The notes beneath the pieces were generated by a model. The model had not been told where the DNA came from. It ran no database searches and saw only the letters and a list, made by a program, of their open reading frames with translations. This document shows positions 1-14,406 of a DNA stretch of 64,000 bases, piece after piece (position 1 is the first letter of the stretch; each line of letters opens with the position of its first letter). Made by a program: the position numbers and the translations under genes. Source of the DNA: Vespa crabro (taxonomy: Eukaryota; Arthropoda; Insecta; Hymenoptera; Vespidae); NCBI RefSeq assembly GCF_910589235.1, contig NC_060962.1, forward strand, positions 1,955,732 to 2,019,731, given 5' to 3'.

Positions 1-1205
1 TAATAAACGATCACGAGTTTAACATTAATTAGAAATTTCAAACAAATATTGTGTCTTACAGATCTTAAAGTTCGAGCGAGTATAGTGAACGAAACCGTAC
101 ATAAATTGTATACAAAATGAACGTAGTCGTTGCTTTGAAACGATACAAGTTGAATTAGGAAAGGTAGTAAATACTAGCAAACCACGTTCGTACTATCCTC
201 CGGTTAATTCGTAATCTTACCAGTAGGTAGAAAAGAAGATACGTGGAAGACCGGTTTAGCTCTTACCCTTTATCTCATCCTATACCTTGCACCATATCAT
301 CCAGTCACGGTCGGCGTATGTTTGAATAATACGCGGATTAAAACCGAGCAACCGAGCTCAGAATTTACAGAATATTTTATACATTAAATGTCCACCGTGT
401 TCTCATAGTTACTAACTACATAGTTACTATATATGCATATACATCCCTTTTCTTCATATCACGTACCTTATATTACATTCAGACATTCAGATGGAATTAT
501 TTTTAAAATATTAAGATACAATCATTACATTAAAAAAAAAAATTACGTCTTCACGTAAATCCGCTAAAAATTCATTAATCGCTTCGATTATTAAATGGAA
601 CATAAATTTTTTCTTTTATTGTGAAACAAAGAAATTTTTTATATTTTTACATTTGATATTATTATACACGAATAATTCACGAAAGCTTTTAAGAAAAATA
701 AAGAACAACAAAAGAATCTACTTTCCTCTCTTTTTCGATTAATGAATGAGAGGAAAGTCACTTCGCTTTGTTACGTGAGACCGTTAAAATTTTAACGAAC
801 GTTCCAAGTTCAATTTTCCAACGCTCCCAGTCGCGAACTACCCTCATCCCTTGTGGAAAGAGAGTAAACGGAAAACTTGCGAAGACTGTCTCTCTCCTAC
901 CCTTTAGTTCGATTAATTTCCTCGGAAATGAGTTAGTTTCAATAAATTTGAATTTCAAATCATTCGATTCATTGATATAAGACATCAACACACGGAACAC
1001 AAGAACACAGTTAATTGATAGCCGTGAAATTGTTTCTTTTTCTACTATTATTAAATGCGGCTTCCATGAGCCATTTTCTATGAGCTAGTATGATAAAAGC
1101 ACGGTTGCACGACCACATACAAAACTTATGCGCTGTCTTTCGCGCGAACGCCTACAAAGCTTTGTACAGCGGGAATACCAAATGACCAACGAAATTGCTT
1201 TAATC

Positions 1206-1206
<1 letters not shown>
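1..1206. other. AT-rich spacer, no gene seen
   Basis: No ORF with coding character, splice-site pair or RNA gene was recognised. ORFs of 70-80 codons around 758-1000 are open on both strands at once, which is typical of chance ORFs in moderately GC-rich spacer. Confidence 0.5.
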
Positions 1207-1254
<48 letters not shown>

Positions 1255-1399
1255 TCTCTCTCTCTCTCTCTTTTACTCTCTCACTCTCTCTCTTGCCTCT
1301 TTTTTCTCTATAATATACTCGTCTTCGACTTTTAGTTCGTCGTATGAATGATATTACCTACTCTATTTCTAGATGTATCTCTCTTTCTCTTTCTCTCTT

Positions 1400-1454
<55 letters not shown>

Positions 1455-1721
1455 ATTCGTTCTCTCTATTGTTCATCCCTTTCTCGTGCCAGTTATAAAA
1501 GAATTCTCAGACACGTCATTGAACGTTAAACTCGTACGTCGTAAATTTTTTAATAGTGTAAGACAGACGACACTTCGAAGTACTGTGAGAATTTTAGAAT
1601 ATTCATTCAGGAATGATAAAGAGAAAAGTTGCAAAAAAGATGAAAGAAATTTTACTATACTGCATTCATTCATTCAGTGTTTTGTGTCGGAAGAGAAAAA
1701 GACAGAGAGAGAGAAAGAGAA

Positions 1722-1754
<33 letters not shown>

Positions 1755-1757
1755 AAA
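1207..1757. repeat. Cluster of three (CT)n/(GA)n microsatellites
   Basis: There are interrupted CT tracts at about 1208-1294 and 1379-1453, and a GA tract at about 1691-1757 on the same strand. The middle spacer (1454-1690) is ordinary AT-rich DNA. CT followed by GA in one strand makes the cluster a loose inverted repeat able to pair across about 240 bp. The long Ser/Leu or Arg/Glu ORFs over it are translations of the repeat. Confidence 0.9.
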
Positions 1758-1918
1758 GACATTCAATGATGAAATTTCGCTCCTAACGTTGGTTCAATTT
1801 CTTACAGATTTTTATGATTTTCTTCGAATAGATAAAAATGTTGGATAATAATCGAATGAAAAAAGTGTCAATTGTATAATCACACATTTTCATGTTCTCT
1901 TTTAATATGAGCCAGAAG

Positions 1919-1995
<77 letters not shown>
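1919..1995. repeat. Compound (TC)n(TA)n microsatellite
   Basis: About 20 perfect TC units run directly into about 18 TA units with no spacer. The same order, CT then TA, recurs at 6160-6287. Confidence 0.95.
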
Positions 1996-1997
<2 letters not shown>

Positions 1998-3619
1998 CTC
2001 ATATTCGAGCAAGTAAATTAGGGCACTGGTATCGTGTAAGTTGAAACCCGTGATTACAAACTTCAGAGAAAACGGTGTCGAATTTGAGAATGTCAGCGGT
2101 TCACCAAAATTTAATTTCACTGGTTAGCTGCACTTGGTAAGTCAACATTACAAACACTTCTGTTAAAGCTTTTCTCATTGACATTGTTATCGTTACTAAA
2201 TTAAAATAGAATATATAAATATTGACGTGAAGAAACGAAATGTCAATGTCGTTATATCTAACCAATGAGAACAACATAGTTTGTTCTGTATTGCTTGTAT
2301 CTGTCAAGTTCTATATTTATATCTGAAATCTTCAAGTTAAACTCGATATCAGCTAAAAGTTTTCCAACTGTTGAGTCGTCGAATCATCAATACGATAAAG
2401 TAAAAAAGGGAAAATAAAAAAGAAGAACGTGTTTTTCCATTAATTAGACGATCCAATTCGAATCATTCGATTATTCTTAACGATTCTTTTTTATAAAGTA
2501 AGAAGAAATGAAAATATTCTATCGGCTTTATTCTCTTTTCTTAAGCAAGTTGTCGCATGGAAAGAACGTTCCTAGAGCGTTCTATATCCGAAGCAGAGGG
2601 AAAACAATGAAATTGTTGGATTACCGTACGTTTTCGTTCGTCTCACACTCAGCCATGGCTAATTGCTGGTGCTCCTGGAAAAGCTTTAAAGCGACACGCA
2701 GGAAAACGCGCTAGCAAGTTCTGTACCATACGCTTCAAGCTTATAACTTTTAAAATACTTTTTCTAACACTTTTTTTCTCATTTTACTTGAACGTCGGTG
2801 AAAGACTCATTTTTTCCCCCTTTCTTTCACAACATAATTAAATATACTTACTGCTCTAAGCTGCGATATACAGGAATGTTCACGTATATATCTATATACT
2901 GGCAAAAGTCTGACCGAAGAACAACAAAAGAAACAAGAAAGAAAAAAAGAAGGAAACAAAAAAAAAGAGAAAAAAATCTGTTTCCTCTAGCATTACTATT
3001 TACCATCCGTACAAGATATTATTTACCATGACAGTACAAGATAAATAAAATATTTTAAATCGCATAATAAGCAAAATATAAGTGCCTTTGAGAATAATAG
3101 TACATTCTAATCTAGTCTTATTCTCATGCTTATTGTTGTATGTATCTATAGTAGATATGGATATATAATATCAAAATTTTAACGAGACATTAATGTGATA
3201 GAAAAATAAAATAAATAGAGTACCAGTATAAAAAAGTTGTATGAGAGAAAATATTATTCGAGAAATTTCAGTGACCGTCGACTTGAATAGTAGTGTATAA
3301 TAATTCACATGACTGAAATGACATAATTTAATTACTCCTCTCATAGATATTAATTCAAATCTTTTACTTTTCCAATTCTGAATTTATCGTTGATTACATT
3401 TTAACATGAATTTAACGCTAATTAATAATTATTCATAATATGTCAAAAAATATTCCAGCAAAGAATTTTAAATAAAAGATTACGATATTATAACAAGAAA
3501 ATTACATTTCCATTAAAAAATGCTGTTTAACGTGCCATAATTATCCATGTAAAAGATATAAAACACTGTTATGACTTGTTTAATATTAGATAATATTCAG
3601 CCTTTTTAGTTTTCTTTCT

Positions 3620-3623
<4 letters not shown>
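1996..3623. other. AT-rich spacer, no gene seen
   Basis: The longest ORF here (2508-2714, 68 codons) has no recognisable domain and no convincing splice or poly(A) context. Nothing else was found apart from A-rich runs near 2930-2975. Confidence 0.45.
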
Positions 3624-3675
<52 letters not shown>

Positions 3676-3736
3676 AAATATGTAGATATATAATATAAAA
3701 TATGTAGATATATAATATAAAATATGTAAATATATT
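3624..3736. repeat. (TA)n tract followed by a 22-bp minisatellite
   Basis: A perfect TA tract (3624-3670) is followed by three tandem 22-bp units at 3671-3692, 3693-3714 and 3715-3736. Units 1 and 2 are identical. Unit 3 differs by a G-to-A change and a terminal A-to-T change. Each unit is an AT-rich core around ATGTAGATA. Confidence 0.9.
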
Positions 3737-5209
3737 AAATAAATTAAAAGATATTAACAAAAAGATTTTTTTTACGAACTTTTTGATTTTCGATTCTTAT
3801 ACGTCAAATTTTTGACTAGTATTGTCCATTTTATCCTTATTCGTTGAACTATTATAGCTTAAAGATTAAATGTAAACTAATACGAACACAGATGAGCGCT
3901 CTGCGACAATATTAGGCTATTCTCTAAACTGCGAATTAAGTTAATTGCTCGGAAGCCTATGGATCAGGTATTGTACATTCGTAAATTAGTGCTCTGTCGA
4001 ATATCCTGATTGGCTGTGATCTCAGTGAAACCGTTGACCTATTCATAATGTACAAATGTACATTACCTAAAGTCAAACGTTCGTCACCTATTGTTTACAT
4101 GAATAATTATGTAATTGCGTGTACCTATATTGTTTAAAATAATATTAAATCATCCGAGTTATCCTAGCAATATTGTCCGTTTCTGATCCATACTCCACTT
4201 GAGTTTGGATACAAGTTCTACTCAGAATACTAACTATAAAATTGTATAATACGAGATATATACAATAAATTAATATAGTATAATATATAAATAATATTAA
4301 TATTTTTAACAATAAAATATAAAAATAACTCCAGTTTTGCTAATTGAATATGAACGCTTTGTATTACTTAAATACTTTCTTGGTTGTCAGTAGAAAGCTG
4401 AGATATTGATCAGACGTTTCAAGAGCTCCCATCGACTTCAATCCATGGAATGGATTGAAAGTTTTTAAAATTACAAGTCAGTAATTTAAAAATACAGCAA
4501 CAACAAAGGAATAAAGAAAATTAATAATGTATAATTTAATAATAAAAAAGAATGTTTCACAATCGTTTCATTCTCCAATTAATTATATGTATAATTCCAG
4601 CTCAGTGTATTGTTAGGAAAAAAAATGAATCCTAATCATAGTTAACAACATATTCCGTGGCTCGTTAAGCATCTTTCAAATTAAATTTTACCTCGGCCGC
4701 ATCAAAGCAATTCTTTTCAATCCTCACGGCTGACTAACCTACTAAGAAACGCGTCCGTGCCAAATTAAATTCTTTGCCGTCCATCTTATCGTACGAGCGT
4801 CTTGTAAAACACAAACTAACGAAGATATTATAACAAAATAAATAGACTCATCAACGCCTTCAAATTTTTAATAATATTCGATATTATCATGTTCGACATT
4901 TAACAAAGTTCTGTAAATCATTTGCTTATAAATTAATTCCTCATAAACAAAATTTATAAAACAATTTACGGCCAAGTAAAACCGAAAATTACGAAAAAAA
5001 GAAGAAGGAAATGACATAGATAATAGGATCTCAATGGTTTCATTCATCTGATGATTTTAAAGCATTCCTTGTAAATTGGGCGAAAGAATGCGCAAACGAT
5101 TCGACCGATTTAACATTCCGAGCGTTTACTCACAGATAATTGCCATCAGGAAGGCATTCACCGAGCAGTTAGCCACTTGCGGAGTTAGGACTGAGAGGAG
5201 TTACGAATA

Positions 5210-5210
<1 letters not shown>
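3737..5210. other. Spacer, no gene seen
   Basis: The block is AT-rich with two less AT-rich islands, at about 3880-4100 and 4670-4810. No ORF, splice signals or RNA gene could be supported. The islands could be conserved noncoding elements, but sequence alone cannot show that. Confidence 0.4.
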
Positions 5211-5288
<78 letters not shown>

Positions 5289-5298
5289 AAGGAGAGAG
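5211..5298. repeat. (GA)n microsatellite with GACA interruptions
   Basis: About 40 GA units are interrupted by ACAGACA and GACA variants. It sits at the edge of a GC-richer stretch (5140-5560) that holds no supportable ORF. Confidence 0.95.
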
Positions 5299-5728
5299 TG
5301 AGAAATCGGGTGGCAAAAGGAGCTGGGTGGCAAAGAGGGGATGGGTGGAATGGGAAGAAGATTAACTTTCAATGGCGCTGTGACGCAGGGCGGAGCCCTA
5401 TCTCGTCTTCGTAATTAAAGCTATGATGTAGGCCAGGTCATCAAGTAAACTATAAGTGCACTAGCATTCGCACGTATTGGTCTGTAAACTGAGATGCGCG
5501 GACGCGTGCGCGCACCTTCATACTTATACACGAAATGTTCGGTGGAGTAAGGCGAGCAACTATAGCTGCATTTCTAGTTATAACGATGAATATTTAAATT
5601 ATATACAGACTGAATGAGAATAGAAAATGACGACACGACTTTGACCTTCTTCGGCAAAGACGATAATTGCTGATTTGATTAATGACATCAAATGTGTTGC
5701 ATAATGTAATTGTGTATGTATGTGTGTA

Positions 5729-5733
5729 ATATA

Positions 5734-5770
<37 letters not shown>

Positions 5771-5901
5771 AATTTAATATATATATATATGTTTCATTTG
5801 TAATCATTCTATTGTTTCGTAATATCATCTTCCTTTGTTCATTCAAAATTCTCTTTCCAATTTTCGTCTTTCTGTTTGACTCCATCACTATTCTCAGATA
5901 T

Positions 5902-5954
<53 letters not shown>

Positions 5955-5967
5955 TATATATATATAT
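5729..5967. repeat. Two (TA)n tracts separated by 110 bp
   Basis: TA tracts lie at about 5729-5792 (interrupted by TGTA and AATTTA) and about 5906-5967. The spacer has no feature I can name. Tyr/Ile-rich ORFs here are repeat translations. Confidence 0.9.
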
Positions 5968-6157
5968 TTCTGAGCATAGTCTTATTATTCTGTCCTTTGT
6001 AGGCGCGTATGCTACTCTCCATGGTAGTTCATAGAGTGACAGAGGAAAAGGGAGAAGACTGGGTGGCTGGCAAGTTGGCCCTCGAGAGTTCATTACAAGC
6101 CCCAACTAAGCATGCTCCTCTTTTAAAGCATATCAGAGACTCTTCACTCTCTTCTTT

Positions 6158-6429
<272 letters not shown>

Positions 6430-7172
6430 CTATTGCTTCGACTTTTGCTAAATAAGAAAAATTATTTAATTTCATTGCCAACTCACAATCGTTCAATAGG
6501 TTCAATGTTACTATATGTTCACCATCTGACCTACCTATCACTATTACTTCACTGTGCGCTCGTCATCACAAGACTTTTGTTTTTATTCACTAACACAACG
6601 GTCTTTTTCTCTTTCTTTGTTGTCTTTTTCTTCTTTTTCTTAATTGTTTATTACGAGTTATCATGATTAATTAGAAATTTCCAAAGATAGCAATGTCATG
6701 AGATCGGATTTATATATATAATAGGACCAAAGTGTTGTACTTATTAAAAAAAATTTAACGGTACAATTGATGATTATTCACACATTATTACAGACGATTT
6801 TGACAAAGGAACGAGGGAAAATGTGGATGATAATTTCGTAATGTACATTTTAAAATAGAAATAATGCATTAATAATGAGTTTCGATTTCTTATCTGATCG
6901 ATATCATAGTCATAATTAAATAGATTTAATAGACGATAGAAAACGAACGATTACGATATTTCCCGATAATAATTAGCGATAAATGCTAACAAAACGTGGC
7001 TGGTTGCCTACTGATAAAATCTGCTTATTAAAATCGTTGTTATATTCGTGCCGTACCTTTACAATGAAGAATGTATCGTATCGTGTTTTAGAATATAACT
7101 TATATTTTACGTTATTATCATAATGGAAGCAAAGAACATTTTCAAGGTTATCATAATTAACAGGTACCTATG

Positions 7173-7173
<1 letters not shown>
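6430..7173. other. AT-rich spacer, no gene seen
   Basis: No supportable ORF, RNA gene or repeat unit was found. A pyrimidine-rich run occupies about 6600-6650. Confidence 0.45.
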
Positions 7174-7229
<56 letters not shown>

Positions 7230-7232
7230 TAT
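7174..7232. repeat. (TA)n microsatellite
   Basis: About 29 TA units, with one ACAT interruption near the right end. Confidence 0.95.
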
Positions 7233-10200
7233 GATAATGAGAAGCTCTCATGTTTCTCATTATCGATTAAGACAATTGTCTTTGTCTCAACTCTGCTTTG
7301 CTATTCAGAGCTACCGACATACTCGACTAATTAACGAAGAGCCCTTTCACTCGTCAAATCCATTAAAAATATACGAATATAATAATAAAATGCATAATAA
7401 ATAAATTGCGCGACATTTTTTTAAAAAGTTTGTAAACCCATTCAAAGCAGAAAAAAGAAAAGATGAAAGAAAAAGAAAACTCATCGTACTTTTTAATTTT
7501 TCTTTCTATTTCGTGCAAAGAAAAAAAGAGAAAAACAAAAAAAGAACAATGTCATTAAACGAACGAAAGGGACACATGCGAAAGGGAAAATAAATTGTTA
7601 TGTTTATCGATGTGTCCGATCACAAAAATTCACCATTAACGTTGGATAGAAAGGTCATATGCCGCAGAACGTGCCAATGGAGTGAGCTCACGTCTGTACG
7701 TAACAGGTTTTAGGGGGATGCTTCGCGTATACGAGGGTGCGAGACTAAACACAATTGATCTTCGTAAGAATGGTAAATGGTCAACCGCACCATGAGCATG
7801 AGTCCCTAGTCCTCTGAGAAGGGATAACAAAGGGCAATACGTTATTGTGCACGCGAGAATTCTCTCGCTATATAGGATATACTTTATAACAACATGTGGG
7901 ACCCATCGCAGGATTAGTCATTTTTCATTCGATTTTATATCAAAGTCGTAGACACACGCTTGTTTTTTTTATAATCTATATAACCCTTTGTTGACTGATC
8001 GTGATAATTATTACGAGATAAAAAATGATTCTAACGTGGAAACAACATTCGAATAGGAGAAACAATTGCAAGAACTTTCATCATTATTTTGTATAGTGAG
8101 TATCCCACGCCAGAGTACAACTTACATGTATGTACATTCAAGCTCCGAATATAGCTCAGAGAAATAATTGAAAAGACGTAGACCACGTTCCACCTTTCCT
8201 TTCGTGTTACGAAGTGATTAATCACAGGCATATAAAATATTTCTCAACTCGACTTTCATTCATCGTAGCCAATTAAAGTTAAAGTTTATCAATTTAATTG
8301 TATAAAAGAAAATATATATATATTATGGGACTCTAATTGCTATTATAAAAAAAAAAGAGAGTTTGTTAAATACTCGACGAACGAACCTTTTCTTAGACAC
8401 GAATGCTTCTTCCCGAGCCTATCTGATCTGGTAAGAAAATAAATGAAACGAAGATGTTTTATCGGCAGAGCCATTCGTCACGGAATAACTTCTCCTTCGG
8501 TTCGAAGATACTGTCCTACGGACTATTAGACGAGGAGTGCCAGTTAGCGGCTAAAGAATTGCCCTCTCACCCTTTTTTGCTCGATTTTTTATCAACTACT
8601 CTCAAGACTCTCTTCAAATGATCCGATAACGATGAGGTAGAAGCTATTGCTTTCATTAAGATGGCACAAGAATTTCTCTTATTGGTATCGAAGTATTAAT
8701 GGAACAGAACGAATAATAAAAATCATGTTGGTATTGATTTATTCGTTCGTATGCTATATAAATATAAGCCGACGCCTATGCACTTAGACGGAAACGACAA
8801 ATTATTACCAGGGAGTCGGAATCGAAATATAGAGGGGCGAAATAGAAGGAGAAGTGTAGGAGTGGTAGGCTTTGGTGGTGGGTTTGAACGTTTCGAGGTT
8901 GGTACGGACTCCATGGAGGTAATTAATTCCATGTCGTTGACATATGGTGCTCACGGGGATGCTATTTCGAATTACCATACGCAAGCTATATTCAGAGAAG
9001 AGAAGGAGGAGTCCGGGGTTGGCTGTGAGCTGTCGCAGCCAGACAAGGCGTTTAATTGACTGGGCTAATTTCTACTAAACACTGATTAAAGTTGGAGACC
9101 AGTCACCGCATCTCATTATGTCGTGATTACGTGCTCTTGCGCGATCGAATTTACAACGAGCGCGAGCCTCCTCCGTACTCACACTATAACATTCAACGAG
9201 GTACGAACATTCAACAAGCAATATCCCGTTGTTGTTTAACTGAAATTTTATCCCCCTCCCCCTTCCTAACAATGTTTAGAATCGACAATACCATTCTACG
9301 ACGGAACAAACACTTTTTTATTAATCTTTTTTTCTCTCTCGCCGAGTGTTTCACTTTAATTACGTTCTTTGCCTATGGCAATGAGCCTTGTAACGATAAA
9401 ATGTAAACTATGGCTTCGTCGCTATGCAGTTTCCAACAATAAAGAATTGTCTTTTTTTGCTTCGGACATTAGGTTGATCTTCTTTATTACGTAGCCGTGA
9501 CATGTTTTTATGCTTATATTATTTTTTATTTTAAAAAATCTATGCACGTTCTTCTATTTCTCGTTCCGTACAGCATAATACAATAAAATGAAAAAAAAAT
9601 AAAAAAATAAAAAAAGAAAAAATTCTCTACCTTTTGTATAATAAGATCGTGAAAATAACCGTTTCTCTCTCGCGAATGAGGAAAATTTGATTTTTTCCAT
9701 TTTTTCTTCCTTCTTTTTTTTCGTAACATTTTTATCGCACTACGCGTTTGGCACAATCCCATGGAAAAGAATTTGAAATTCACAAATGGCAGCTCTTCCA
9801 CGCCACGGGTTAGGTACCTGTTTCACTTTGATGTGGTCGTATGTACCTAATAAAACGCGTCCACCCTAAAACGGTATAGCGTTCCTTCGAAAATCTCGTT
9901 TGATCTGGTGATGCGAGTAAAGGAAACAGAAAGAGAGAAAGAGAAAGAGATAGATTAAGGGAAAGTGCTGTGCCTGCGAAAGCGAAAGATATTCTAGCGT
10001 CTGAAATTTCGCATAGGCGCTATCTATTGCAACACGACGAAAGTGACGATAGTTTCGCGCTATAAAATCAAAGGACATACCACGTACGGTGACAATATTT
10101 TTTCAACCTAAATTTATCTCATCTGTTATAGGGAAAAGCTATAGTGTTTCAAAAGCGTATGGAATATCCTGAAGGAGGAACTTTAAGTACTTACGGTCCC

Positions 10201-13200
10201 CCTACGTAAAAAGAATGGAAAAAGGGTGGGGAAGAAAAATGGATGGAAAAGTATAAAGTATAAAGGGAGAGAAAACGGATGGCATGACAAAAACCATTGC
10301 CTTTACTTGTGTGCTTACAAAGTTGAAAGGTTAAACGAAATATCTTGACGTTTGATTGCTTTCCCATTTCCATGACTTTCCCTTTCCCGAATATTTTCTT
10401 AAAACTTTGACATAGGATTAATGATCGATGGATTTCATCGTGCTATAGTACGAGTAAAGGGGAGGAAATATGAGAAGGGCCGAAAAAATTCTATATTTTT
10501 TCTCTTTTATCTTTCTGTCTGTTTATTTATTTTTTTCTCTCTCTTCTTTTATTTTTTTTCTTCGTTGTTTTTGAAAAAGCAAAAAGGGAAGGCAACGAAC
10601 GTACATTGAAACGCGGACGAAGCTCTACAATCGTCGAAACGCGTGGAAAAATAAAAAGAAAAGTGTAACGATCGATGACACGTGGCTAAATATTTCGTTC
10701 ATATCGACTGTACCTTTTCTTTTTTGTTTTTATTATTTTTTTCTTGCTTTTTTCGTGATCCTCCCCATCCCCACTCCTACCTCATCCGCAAAGTTGAAAA
10801 CTTTCGATACCGTTGCTATTAGTTATAAAATGGTTTGTGTGTATTTTTATTGTCCTCTTTTTTTTATACTTTTTCATATTCACTTCTTTCGTTTACTGCT
10901 TTCGTCAACAATATTTACAAACCATTGCATAGCAATCTAAAGTTCCAAATATCGATTCAAAAAGAGTTTTCTGTTCGATTCTCTCTTTTGGCGATTGTAA
11001 TTCGATTGATTGATTAAATGATTAGAACGAAAGGATTAATCGAAAAATTGATTTCTAGTGACTGATTAAGAATGATAAACATTAATCATTCGTCTTTTGT
11101 TTTGTTATTTTATTCTCTAAAAAATATCTAATTGATAATATATTTCATAAAAATCAAACGATACACGATTATCAATTTCTTTTTTTTGATAATTTAATTT
11201 GAATTGATTTTTTTTCTTTTTAATTTGAATTTGATTTTTGATTTAATTTTTTTTAATTTTATTAAATTTTCCAATGGTTGCACGATGTCCTTTTCATCAA
11301 GGTTCCTTCGCATCACAATAAAACCAAGCTGTACTCAGGCTGATCTAAACGATTTATAATAACCGTAGAAAAGCCAATCGTTTTGCATTCTCACTTCGAT
11401 GCTCATTCATTTTGAGAAAGCGGACATTAATGAAAATTCCGATAACCGAAGGCAACGAACGTGGAATACCTTTTCCCTCGATCATCATCTCTTCCTTTTC
11501 CCTAACCTTTCTCTTATATTTCCGCAATGAAATGATTGAGTTTACACGAAGTTCGATTAAAAGAATGAAATCCAATGGAATTACGCAAGATAAATAAGGA
11601 AAAAGTTACATAGGAAAAGTTGATGATAGACTGAAAATAGGATAATTCGTTTCTTTGGGATTTCTTTGCGAATGGTCAAATGCAAAAGTAATCAATCTTC
11701 CTTTCTGGTCGACTTTCGACAGACATTTTATTCCATTTCTTTGAAGTATATATCCTTACTTTCTCTTTCGTATCGGCAGGATGAATTCTCTTTGAAGTTT
11801 CACATACCAATCACATCAATCGATTGATCGATAAAAAATTTTCTCGGTTGAAATCAATTAAAAAGCTTCAAATTGAAAATATCTTAAAGTGAGTACAATA
11901 CATACTTCTCTCACTTCGATATCTTAATTCGTCGAATTCGATCAAGATAAAAGGAAATGATTCTTTCTGTTCGTTCGACCGTAATCAAGTAAAAATAAAT
12001 GAAATGTAAAAGTAATGAACATTTAAAGGATCTTCATTATTCGCATTATACGCGTAGAAGACGTATTAACAATATGAAAAGATTGAGCAACTCTCTAATT
12101 CTAATCTAAAAAACTATTTCTTCTAATGCAAACTGAACTACTCGATAGAGTCACGCAGAAATCTGACAATGACCGATAACTAAAGAGTATTAGCTAAAAA
12201 GTTCGAGAATTTCAAAGTTCTGATGTAAGAGAACAGCCCAAAAAGGCATTCGGTACTAAGAATCGTACTATTCGGTGAACTCAGATTATCGATACCTCCA
12301 GAGTTAATCGAGAATCGATACTTTTCCTTGATTATCTCTACTACTTTTCTATTTTTCTCGTCGAAAGCCTGATAATACGATACTCTCTTTCTTCGTCTTC
12401 TAACATTCGAAACTGCCGATGTTCTAACTTCGTCTCAATCTGTTTGTAACAGCTGTCGGTTTCTTTTACCATCGATACTAACATAAATGGAAAAGAACCC
12501 ATGCCCGCTTTCTTGGAACACAATCATATCTCGATGATATCTTTGAAGATGTTTTTTGTTATGAAATACATCGATACCTCTCGTTCGTTTATTTCGTAAC
12601 GTGCGCGATATTTAAACAAGTTCATTTAAATTATAAGATAAGGAAAATAAATTGAAATTAATGAAAAGAAGAAAAGTTTTTTCTCTTTCTAATTTTTCAT
12701 TCTAAAGTATACATATGTAATTCTGGGTAATACATGAGAAACGATTCAATGAAAAATATCTCAATCGAAGAAGAATTGAATAATCTAATCTTTTGTCTAT
12801 GAAACACAATAATAAAAAAAAATTCTAAAAAATATTTACGTCTAACATAAATAACTAAGTCTACGTAAGAAATTGAAAGAATTCTCTCTTATATTTCAAC
12901 TAATCCATCGCAATTCAGCAGCTCGCGAATGCTGTATTTGGACGGTCATTCTAAAACGTGCGATTCGAGAATGTACTCGCGTGAGTATCTCGTTAAAATT
13001 TATACGGAATTTCGAGCACCGTCCTAGGATATATGCAAATTTAGCTGGGAATTCGTTGGAAACATTCGATCGAATCGATAAAGCGAACGACACCGGAAAT
13101 GGTGTATTGTAAATTTATTGCTAAGATCTTAGTATAATGGACTTGGAAACTTCGAAGAGACGTCGTCCTCCATTTCCAAACTTTTTTCAACTAGACGACG

Positions 13201-14329
13201 TTTGCCTTGCTAAAGTAAAAATTCGCTTATACGGTACGTCAACCGTCGATAATTTTAACCAAAGAGAAACGTAGTTTCTAACTTTATTTTACGAAATGAA
13301 TTCGTAATCCAGTAAAAATTACTGGTACGTACCGATCGATTATTGGACATTTCACCATAATAACATGCATGTTCGTTAATTCGTACACACGTGGTAATTC
13401 GATAGAACGTTCGTTAGCAACAAATCGTAACTAGGTGTATGCCGAATAATAATTAGTACGTGAATGTTAAAAATACTTATTACTACCCCGTGGTGAATTC
13501 GCGTGTTACATTGATAAAACATATAATGAGGACTTGAAATAATATATACACACGTACATAAATATATCTATGTACTGAATAACGCGAATGAAAACACATA
13601 TCGCGCGGTCTAACATTCTTGTTTTTTATTTAATTTTTGTTTTTTTTTTGTTTCTTTTTGAAGAATTTTTATGCCAGCACAGGATTTATCCACTTCCATG
13701 TTCCGTTCTCTGTAAAATAAATAAAAGAGAAAGAATAAAACATGATCTCGCATATACGTTAAATAAAATTCGGTTTCTCGGATGTAACACGAAACATCGA
13801 AAGTTAATCGCAATTTTGTAACGAAATTGCATTACCAAATCCATTAAAATTCATCGTTCGAAAACGAATCCCTGGCTCGATATTTATCAGTGAGAGTTAC
13901 GCTTTATTATTTTTGCTTACCATTCTGAAACACAGACTACGCCGTGCATAAATTCATGAAATTCAATTTACGACCGAGCTTTGTTTTTCGATACGACATA
14001 CTTTCCTGATAACTACGCAATGAATTTTTCTGCGTTTTTACGAATTTTATAAATTTCATTATGTATTTTATATCCCTAATTAACGATAATAATCGACAAT
14101 GACTTACTTATGTAAAATTCAATGATATAAACGAAAAATACGTAATGAATCGCATAAATCTACTTGAAAATATGCAACGATAATGACCAATAAAAAAAAG
14201 AAAATAAGAGACATGTATATATACATAATCACGTTTTTCACGTTATCGTTAAACATTTTTTCTTCCTAATACGTCCTCTACTTAGAAACCTCTGCAAGTC
14301 GTTAATTATAAAATCATAAAGTATGTACA
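7233..14329. other. 7-kb gene-poor spacer
   Basis: I see no gene I can support. ORFs of 90-104 codons at 8751-9059 and 9092-9406 lie in a locally GC-richer island, but they have no recognisable domain, and overlapping ORFs are open on the opposite strand. A TATATAAATA string at 8755-8764 could be a TATA box, but no transcript structure follows it. The rest is AT-rich with T- and A-runs (9590-9720, 10480-10570, 11180-11270). Confidence 0.4.
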
Positions 14330-14367
14330 TATATACATAGATACATAAATACATACATATATATGTA

Positions 14368-14404
<37 letters not shown>
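14330..14404. repeat. Degenerate (ATAC/ATGT)n grading into (TA)n
   Basis: A run of ATACAT and ATGTAT variants becomes a perfect TA tract (about 14376-14404). Confidence 0.85.

Positions 14405-14406
<2 letters not shown>

Noticed and set aside
8751..9059. 102-codon ORF with a Gly/Arg-rich middle
   Set aside because: An ORF of 69 codons is open on the opposite strand. There is no domain and no splice or poly(A) pattern; probably chance in a GC-richer patch.
12873..13112. 79-codon plus and 65-codon minus ORFs over the same bases
   Set aside because: They are open on both strands and lack any recognised feature.
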